Source of the DNA: an uncultured Eubacteriales bacterium
GTDB taxonomy: Bacteria > Bacillota > Clostridia > Lachnospirales > CAG-274
Direction: 5' to 3'
Length of the DNA stretch: 40,082 nt
NCBI GenBank assembly: GCA_949738935.1
Contig: CATJCJ010000456.1
Span: forward strand, 1 to 40,082
The position numbers and the translations under genes are program-made. The stretch's first letter is position 1. Each line of letters opens with the position of its first letter. Shown piece by piece: positions 34,615 through 40,082 of the stretch. A model generated the notes under the pieces. The model did no database searches and was not told the origin of the DNA. It saw nothing but the letters and a program-made list of their open reading frames with translations.

Positions 34615-37122
34615 CTACTGGTATAAAACATTATAAATCTCTTTTTCAGGCTCTTTTTCCAATCCAAAATAATATGAAAATACTTTTTTGGCGACATTAG
34701 GCGCCGGCGATGTGGAATCGTCACCAAAAGGAATAAGAACAGTTATAGCGATTTGGGGGTCCTCATACGGGGCAAATCCAACAAAAACCGTATGTTCCTT
34801 TCTATAAGAAGATTGCTGAGCCGTACCTGATTTAGCTGCGACATTTATCGGAAAACCATTAAAAACCCTTCTCAAAGTTCCGTGTTCTCCTGAGGTAACA
34901 AGATACATACCTTGATGAATAGCTTTCAAATTTTCAGGTTTTATATTAATATCTTCCTCGACATTTGGAGTATATTCTTTTAAGACATTATCATCATAAG
35001 AAGCGATTTTATTAAGAAAATGCATAGAGTACCTTTTTCCTCCATTTGCCAATGTTGAAACATATTTTGTCAAGTTAGCGGAAGTATAATTGTTAAGAGA
35101 CTGACCAATAGCTGTTCTTATTGTATCTCCATCATACCATTTAAAATCTCCGTAATCCGCCTCAGGGTCTCTCATAGTATAAATATACTTTTTATATTCC
35201 GGAGACGAAATATTTGACGGATAATTTTTTGTGGACCTATACAGCTCATAAATTTCAACTCCTGTAAGGTCATTAAGTCCGTATAACTTCATGTATTTAT
35301 TTAAAACCCCAATTGCCTTTTCAGTTGAGTTATTGGCGGAATTACCAATATTATAAACAAACTGATAAAAAAAGTAATTGCAAGAAACTTCCAAAGCGTG
35401 AGCGACATTAACACTTCCATGGGAGCCTTTTCCGCTTCCAATCCAACAGCGAGCATGAGGTTTTCCAGCCTCTTTAAAAGTACCTTTGTCATAAATAGTA
35501 GTATAAGGTGTAATATAACCTTCCTCAAGCCCCGCTGTCGCTGTAATCATTTTAAATGTTGAACCGGGAGCTCTCGGCTCCATAAAAGGTCTGTTCAGCA
35601 AAGGCGTTGTTCCGTCACTTTGAAGTTTTCTGTAATAATCATTATCAAAATTATTAACAAATTTATTATTGTCATAAGAGGGATAAGAAACCGTCGCCAA
35701 TACATCGCCCGTATGAACATCTTGAATAACAACCGAACCTGTACATGGGTCCATACCTGTCATACCGGTAGTAATCGCTCCCAAATTCATTTTATCCGTA
35801 ATAACTTGAAGCGGAGATATTTGTCCGCTTTTTATTCTCATATAGTAAGCCTCGTCACAAGAGATAATTCCCTGCTCAGACATAACTAAAGCCAGTTGTG
35901 TTCCCGACACATTATTATTATCAATCGAATCAATCAAAATTTGTTTGGCGAGGTCCATATCTGTTTCAGACCCTTTATCTACAGACAATATATATTGTTT
36001 AATTTTCTTCTGTTCAGTACCGTCAGCCGCCTCAAATATCTTTTTAATGTCTATATGATTTGAGTCAACCATTGAAGATAAAATTTCTTTATAAGAATAA
36101 TCTCCGCTTGAGATTCTGCTCAAAATAGATGTTTTCAAAGTTTCCTCAAAAATATCATATGTTTTTTCCTGGAGTTTTCTATCAACCGTCAAAAACACTT
36201 TATTTCCCGGAACAGGCTCAACATTTTCAGATTCAACTGTATTAATTCTTCGTCCAAGAGTATCAACCTCAACATATTTTTTCCCTTTTTGCCCTCTTAA
36301 ATCAGACTCAAACGCTTTTTCAATACCATCTTTTCCTATAATATCGTTTAAAGTATAATCACTGTCCTTATATTCAGCCAGTTCTGTTTCTGTAATTCCT
36401 CTTATATATCCAAGAAGGTGAGAAAAATATTTACCCGAAGGATAATTTCTCAATGCCTCAACATCAATATAAACCCCTGGATAACTTGTTTTTTCTTCCT
36501 CAATAGCCGCGATGGTCTCATTTTTAACATCATAAGCAACAATAAACGGAATATATTTCAAATACCCCTTTAAGTATAATTGAGTTTTCAAAGAAAGAAT
36601 TTTTCTAGCATCCTCGTCAGACCACTTAGAATCAATCTTAAACTTCTCTTTTAGCTTATTAAAAGCCTCCTCAGCCGTTAAATTCTCATCAAGAGACATA
36701 TCTTTTTTCCATCTTTTTTCTTGATTTTGACTTCCGCCAAATTCAAAAGTATATGGTTTTGTTTTTGAGATAGGAAATTCATCAACTATATCCTCATTAT
36801 TCTTCTCAAGCAAATTAATCAGTTTAACAAAAATCTCGTCTTGATTCTCAACAGAAATACTAGCGTCAATATTTACAGTAAAAGAAGATTTATTTTCAGC
36901 GAGAGGAACTCCATATCTGTCATAAATCGCTCCTCTTGGAGCTGATACAACAACCTCCTGCACAGTAGTCATCTTAACCTGATTATTATAATAATCTTCC
37001 TTTACTATTTGTAAATTAAAAAGCTTAACTACAAGAATAATAAATAGTATAGTCGTAATCAAACATATAATAATCAATCTATTTTCAAAAAACTTTATTA
37101 AATTTTGAAAGAAATCTTTCAT
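34615..37122 (-). CDS. mrdA: Penicillin-binding protein 2, elongasome transpeptidase, 835 aa
   Basis: PBP2 cross-links peptidoglycan during rod elongation together with RodA. One N-terminal membrane helix (about 16-34) precedes the pedestal domain, which opens with VSAPRGAIYDRYGVPLAENK (about 53-72). The transpeptidase motifs are complete: Ser-Thr-Phe-Lys in APGSTFKM (near 522), Ser-Cys-Asn in EVSCNYFF (near 580) and Lys-Ser-Gly-Thr in KSGTAQQ (near 766). At 835 residues it is about 200 longer than E. coli PBP2; the extra length lies in the pedestal and in a charged helical stretch (about 320-430) before the transpeptidase domain, as in other clostridial PBP2 proteins. AGGAGG lies 12 bases before the ATG, a rather long spacing. 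Confidence 0.95.
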   Translation of the reverse strand: MKDFFQNLIKFFENRLIIICLITTILFIILVVKLFNLQIVKEDYYNNQVKMTTVQEVVVSAPRGAIYDRYGVPLAENKSSFTVNIDASISVENQDEIFVKLINLLEKNNEDIVDEFPISKTKPYTFEFGGSQNQEKRWKKDMSLDENLTAEEAFNKLKEKFKIDSKWSDEDARKILSLKTQLYLKGYLKYIPFIVAYDVKNETIAAIEEEKTSYPGVYIDVEALRNYPSGKYFSHLLGYIRGITETELAEYKDSDYTLNDIIGKDGIEKAFESDLRGQKGKKYVEVDTLGRRINTVESENVEPVPGNKVFLTVDRKLQEKTYDIFEETLKTSILSRISSGDYSYKEILSSMVDSNHIDIKKIFEAADGTEQKKIKQYILSVDKGSETDMDLAKQILIDSIDNNNVSGTQLALVMSEQGIISCDEAYYMRIKSGQISPLQVITDKMNLGAITTGMTGMDPCTGSVVIQDVHTGDVLATVSYPSYDNNKFVNNFDNDYYRKLQSDGTTPLLNRPFMEPRAPGSTFKMITATAGLEEGYITPYTTIYDKGTFKEAGKPHARCWIGSGKGSHGSVNVAHALEVSCNYFFYQFVYNIGNSANNSTEKAIGVLNKYMKLYGLNDLTGVEIYELYRSTKNYPSNISSPEYKKYIYTMRDPEADYGDFKWYDGDTIRTAIGQSLNNYTSANLTKYVSTLANGGKRYSMHFLNKIASYDDNVLKEYTPNVEEDINIKPENLKAIHQGMYLVTSGEHGTLRRVFNGFPINVAAKSGTAQQSSYRKEHTVFVGFAPYEDPQIAITVLIPFGDDSTSPAPNVAKKVFSYYFGLEKEPEKEIYNVLYQ

Positions 37123-37216
37123 ATATATCTATATCCTCCTAAAAACATACGTGTTAAAAATAAGAAGACACTTTTACAGCGAACTATAAGCACAACTTCA
37201 TCAAACTTAATCAAAA

Positions 37217-37246
37217 ATTATAAGAAAATAAACAAAAATAGTTTAA
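37217..37246 (-). promoter_or_regulatory. Possible promoter of mrdA
   Basis: On the minus strand TTAAAC (37241-37246) and a perfect TATAAT (37217-37222) are 18 bases apart. It lies in the 166-base gap between mreD and mrdA, just downstream of copy A of the 28-bp motif. It would give mrdA and minC a second transcript start. Confidence 0.5.
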
Positions 37247-37261
37247 TTCTTTAATTTTTTT

Positions 37262-37289
37262 GCACATATTTTAGTTTTTGAATACGCTC
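37262..37289 (-). promoter_or_regulatory. Copy A of a 28-bp upstream motif
   Basis: On the minus strand it starts GAGCGTAT, has a middle of TCAAAAACTAAAAT and ends ATGTGC. Its first base overlaps the end of the mreD stop codon. It matches copy B (25171-25198) at 23 of 28 bases. It lies 16 bases upstream of the possible mrdA -35 box. The ends are quasi-palindromic, which suits a dimeric DNA-binding protein, but the binder is unknown. Confidence 0.5.
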
Positions 37290-37807
37290 TAACGATTAAA
37301 AAACTTTCGCTTCATATTTTCTCGTTTTTCAAGTTTTTCATTTATTATGTAAAAAATCTTATACAAAAAAACGGAAAATAACGCGGTATAAGCTGTTTCA
37401 GGTAAAATAACCGCTTTCAAAAAATATATTAAATCTGTATATCCCAAAAGTAAAACATTAAAAACATAAAAAGCAAATTCATAAAAAAACGTTCCGACAA
37501 ATGTCAAAAAAAGAGGAACAAGAAAATTTTCGGCAAAAAAATCAACATAAAATTTTCCACATAAAAATCCCGTCATCATTCCTAAAAAAGCGTGCATTCC
37601 AACATATTGACCAAAGAAAATATCCTGCATAATTCCAACAGCAAATCCAATAGCCGCTCCCTCATTCTCGCCTCTCATAAAAGCGAAAGAAATAATAATT
37701 ATTATTGATGTATTAGGAATTATATTTATTATTTCAATGCTGTGCAAAAATGTGGATTGAATTATAAAATTTAAGATAATTATAACGGCGGTCACAAAAT
37801 ATCTCAC
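37289..37807 (-). CDS. mreD: Rod shape-determining membrane protein MreD, 172 aa
   Basis: MreD is the small polytopic partner of MreC in the elongasome. The protein is almost wholly hydrophobic with about five membrane segments (for instance FVTAVIIILNFIIQSTFL and FLTFVGTFFYEFAFYVFNVL), the central GAAIGFAVGIMQDIFFGQ being the family hallmark. I start at GTG 37807, seven bases after GGGAGG. An ATG two codons earlier (37813) is only one base from that ribosome site, and a TTG farther upstream has none. It is 39 bases after mreC. Confidence 0.93.
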   Translation of the reverse strand: MRYFVTAVIIILNFIIQSTFLHSIEIINIIPNTSIIIIISFAFMRGENEGAAIGFAVGIMQDIFFGQYVGMHAFLGMMTGFLCGKFYVDFFAENFLVPLFLTFVGTFFYEFAFYVFNVLLLGYTDLIYFLKAVILPETAYTALFSVFLYKIFYIINEKLEKRENMKRKFFNR

Positions 37808-37846
37808 TGTCATACCTCCCAAATCCAAAGCGACTAAAAAACATTT

Positions 37847-38680
37847 TTATTTCAAATCCTTTTTAAAATTTTGTGTTATAACGAGAACTGTTTCAAGATG
37901 TTTAAAATCAACAGTCGGAGAAATCAAAGCTCTTTTAGTAATTGTATTTTCATCAGTTTGAATATCCTTAACATAACCAATAGTAATTCCCGGAGGATAA
38001 ATTTCACTCAAATGAGATGTGACAATCTCATCACCTTTCATTATCTCAGCATCGCTGTCAACATACTCCATTTTACACATACCCTGATTTTCAAAATCGC
38101 CTCTTACAAATCCCAAATCATCTGTCCTAAGACTCTTTGCCCCGACAGAATCAGTATCATCAATAATAGAGACAACTTTCGAATAATTATATCCTGTTTC
38201 AGAAATTTTTCCAACAAGACCACCCGAGGCAATAACAATCATATTTTTCTCAATGCCATCATTAGAGCCTTTATTAATCAAAAATACATCATACCAATTA
38301 CTTGTATCTTTAGCGATAATTCTTGCCCCAACTTTAGGATATTCAGAATATTTAGCATCGATTCTCAATAATTCCGAAAGTTTTTTATTTTCATCCTCAA
38401 TAAGTTTAAATCTGCTGACTTCCTCTTTAAGAGAATAAACCTCCTCTTTAAGTCTTTCATTTTCATTTTCAATCTCATTAATATTGGTCAAAGCGTTAAA
38501 CTTACTTGAAATCCAATCCGTAACAGATGTATTAAATTCTTGAATAGGAGATAAAACATACCCTATTCCACTCTCAAAAAAAGTAGGCTTTGCTCTATTC
38601 AGAGAAAAAGATATCATGCATAAACACAATACGGAGACTAAAGGTATAACAAATTTTTTATGATTTTTAAAAAAGTTCAA
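37847..38680 (-). CDS. mreC: Rod shape-determining protein MreC, 277 aa
   Basis: MreC activates PBP2 and RodA from outside the membrane. One membrane helix (about 11-28) is followed by a coiled coil (about 62-100, ENENERLKEEVYSLKEEVSR) and the beta-barrel domain (about 105-270) with SNWYDVFLINKGSNDGI and GLVGKISETGYNYSKVVSI. I start at TTG 38680, nine bases after AAGGAG; a TTG seven codons upstream (38701) has no ribosome site. It is 40 bases after mreB. Length is typical. Confidence 0.95.
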   Translation of the reverse strand: MNFFKNHKKFVIPLVSVLCLCMISFSLNRAKPTFFESGIGYVLSPIQEFNTSVTDWISSKFNALTNINEIENENERLKEEVYSLKEEVSRFKLIEDENKKLSELLRIDAKYSEYPKVGARIIAKDTSNWYDVFLINKGSNDGIEKNMIVIASGGLVGKISETGYNYSKVVSIIDDTDSVGAKSLRTDDLGFVRGDFENQGMCKMEYVDSDAEIMKGDEIVTSHLSEIYPPGITIGYVKDIQTDENTITKRALISPTVDFKHLETVLVITQNFKKDLK

Positions 38681-38720
38681 TCGGGAACTCTCCTTACTCA
38701 ATATACTAAAAAAACAACAA

Positions 38721-39749
38721 TTATTTTAATTTTAATTTTTGCGAGGAAATAAGAACCGACCTTAAGGTGTTTATATGTTCAAGAACAAGCCCCGTTCCAA
38801 GCGCCACACAATTAAGAGGTTCCGGAGCGATTTTAACAGGCATCATTGTTTCTTTTGATACAAGTTTATCAAGCCCTTTAAGCAAAGCACCGCCTCCCGT
38901 AAGAACGATTCCCGATTCCATGATATCCGAGGCAAGTTCAGGCGGAGTTTTCTCAAGAGTTGATTTAATAGCATCAATAACAATATTAACAGGGTCTTTT
39001 AACGCGCCGAGTATTTCATTTGAGTTTATGGAAATTGTTTTAGGCAAGCCGGAAACCAAGTCCCGTCCTCTAATTTCCATACTCTCACCCTCGCCCGCCT
39101 CAAGATAAGCACAGCCTACTCTTATTTTAATTTCCTCAGCGCTTCTCTCACCTATAGCAAGACTATATTGTTTTTTAATATAGGCGGCAATCTGCGAGTC
39201 AAATTTATCACCAGCTGTTTTAACAGAAATGCTTGTAACAATTCCGCCAAGAGATATAACAGCGACCTCGCTTGTCCCGCCTCCTATATCAACAATCATA
39301 CTTCCAACAGGCTCCTCAACAGGAAGTCCAGCACCAATAGCGGCAGCCATAGGCTCCTCAATAAGATAAGCGTTTTTTTCTTTAGCCCCCGCGGCGACAG
39401 CAGCTTCTATAACAGCTCTTTTCTCAACCTCCGTGACTCCTGACGGAATACAAACAACAATTCTTGGAGAGGATAACTTTTTAGACATAGCTTTATTAAC
39501 AAAATATCTAAGCATTGCCTGAGTAATCTCAAAATCAGCAATAACACCATCTTTCATAGGTCTTGTAGCTATAATAGAGGCCGGGGTTCTGCCAATCATT
39601 TCTTTTGCCTCGTTTCCAACAGCAAGCACCTCATGAGTAACCGAATTTATAGCGACGACTGACGGCTCATTAACAATAATGCCTTTGCCTTTAGCAAATA
39701 CAAGAGTATTTGCCGTACCCAAATCAATACCAATATCTTTAGTAAACAT
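38721..39749 (-). CDS. mreB: Actin-like rod shape protein MreB, 342 aa
   Basis: MreB filaments guide the side-wall synthesis machinery. The actin-fold ATP site is complete: phosphate-1 loop [14 protein letters not shown] (5-18), phosphate-2 loop [15 protein letters not shown] (about 159-173) and adenosine loop [15 protein letters not shown] (about 284-298). The segment [15 protein letters not shown] is also typical. Length fits the family. The gene opens the cell-shape cluster, behind a promoter at 39983-40011 and a leader of about 225 bases. Ribosome site AAGGGGAAAC. It could be Mbl or MreBH by sequence alone, but its place before mreC favours MreB. Confidence 0.97.
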   Translation of the reverse strand: MFTKDIGIDLGTANTLVFAKGKGIIVNEPSVVAINSVTHEVLAVGNEAKEMIGRTPASIIATRPMKDGVIADFEITQAMLRYFVNKAMSKKLSSPRIVVCIPSGVTEVEKRAVIEAAVAAGAKEKNAYLIEEPMAAAIGAGLPVEEPVGSMIVDIGGGTSEVAVISLGGIVTSISVKTAGDKFDSQIAAYIKKQYSLAIGERSAEEIKIRVGCAYLEAGEGESMEIRGRDLVSGLPKTISINSNEILGALKDPVNIVIDAIKSTLEKTPPELASDIMESGIVLTGGGALLKGLDKLVSKETMMPVKIAPEPLNCVALGTGLVLEHINTLRSVLISSQKLKLK

Positions 39750-39982
39750 ATATGTTTCCCCTTCCCGAATAATGAATATAATTTATTAAAACATCAATAT
39801 AACAATATAACACCTATAATTATAATTTGTTATATCAAGTTTAACTTTTTCAAATATCTGCAAATATTTCATTTAAAGTAAGTATTTTTGTATACATAAT
39901 ACAACTTTTCAAACGCTTTTTCACCATCTATAATAAAAAAACAAAGTAACAAGAAAAATATCGACAAGAAACTACAAGAAAT

Positions 39983-40011
39983 ATTATATTACAAATTATT
40001 CCGTTTGTCCA
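39983..40011 (-). promoter_or_regulatory. Promoter of the mreB cluster
   Basis: On the minus strand TGGACA (40006-40011) and a perfect TATAAT (39983-39988) are separated by 17 bases. The leader of about 225 bases (39750-39975) is AT-rich; it holds a small inverted repeat TTGTAT-TATGT-ATACAA and no convincing gene. Nothing is seen in 40012-40082. Confidence 0.7.
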
Positions 40012-40082
40012 CACTATAACAACTTAAATTTATTAATTTTTTATTAATAAAAACGTTGTTTTGAAAAAGCATTTTATAAAAA

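Noticed and set aside
39845-39880. Fourth copy of the 28-bp motif in the mreB leader (AAGCGTTTGAAAAG...)
   Set aside because: It needs a gap and matches only the GCGT and ATGT ends; it is indistinguishable from chance in AT-rich sequence.
39838-39915. 25-codon frame in the mreB leader (minus strand)
   Set aside because: It has no Shine-Dalgarno sequence, and its length is expected by chance.

Overview
The window is an AT-rich stretch of a Gram-positive, anaerobic member of the Clostridia. The evidence for that is the mreBCD-mrdA-minCDE-rodA-mgsA gene order, an [FeFe]-hydrogenase maturation GTPase (HydF), a Rex redox repressor, Shine-Dalgarno sequences on nearly every gene and TTGACA/TATAAT-type promoters. 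Two very large secreted pectate lyases, one with a dockerin-like tail, suggest a pectin-degrading gut or plant-fibre specialist (a Monoglobus-like lineage would fit; this is inference). No rRNA, tRNA, CRISPR array, prophage or complete insertion sequence was seen.

Layout. 1-780: the first codons of a leftward gene at the edge with a strong promoter, a 143-bp MITE-like inverted-repeat element, and a 57-aa four-cysteine protein gene at 603-776. 942-5843 (-): pectate lyase 1. 5947-12573 (-): ygiQ-type radical SAM protein, rsmF, hemL and an ABC-F ATPase. 12641-19798 (+): rex, then a small surface-polysaccharide set (O-antigen ligase/polymerase-like protein, membrane-bound UDP-sugar 4,6-dehydratase, phosphoglycosyl transferase) and a VanW-domain wall protein. 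19858-24960 (-): pectate lyase 2, which also carries a CE8-like helix without catalytic residues. 25393-27801 (-): hydF and an AraR-type GntR/LacI regulator with a long structured leader. 28175-30739 (-): corA, nfo and a short-chain reductase. 30956-39749 (-): the cell-shape and division-site cluster mreB-mreC-mreD-mrdA-minC-minD-minE-rodA-mgsA, read from a good promoter at the right edge.

How the genes fit together. The right-hand cluster builds rod shape (MreBCD, PBP2 and the SEDS polymerase RodA) and places the septum (MinCDE). The plus-strand set makes and anchors a surface glycan. The two lyases act outside the cell on homogalacturonan. The AraR-type regulator may sense a sugar released by such degradation; a TACGTA-centred site lies just upstream of its own promoter and a similar site lies upstream of the left-edge promoter.

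Most interesting observations: (1) a 28-bp imperfect motif found three times, each time upstream of a gene and in the same orientation to it (479-506, 25171-25198, 37262-37289); (2) the paired TACGTA sites; (3) a 16-bp leader hairpin in the regulator mRNA that pairs fully only as minus-strand RNA; (4) the catalytically stripped CE8-like domain in pectate lyase 2; (5) a methylglyoxal synthase with two classical active-site residues replaced; (6) a MITE-like element with TA flanks. Most of the rest is ordinary housekeeping sequence. All assignments come from reading the sequence; no database search was run.
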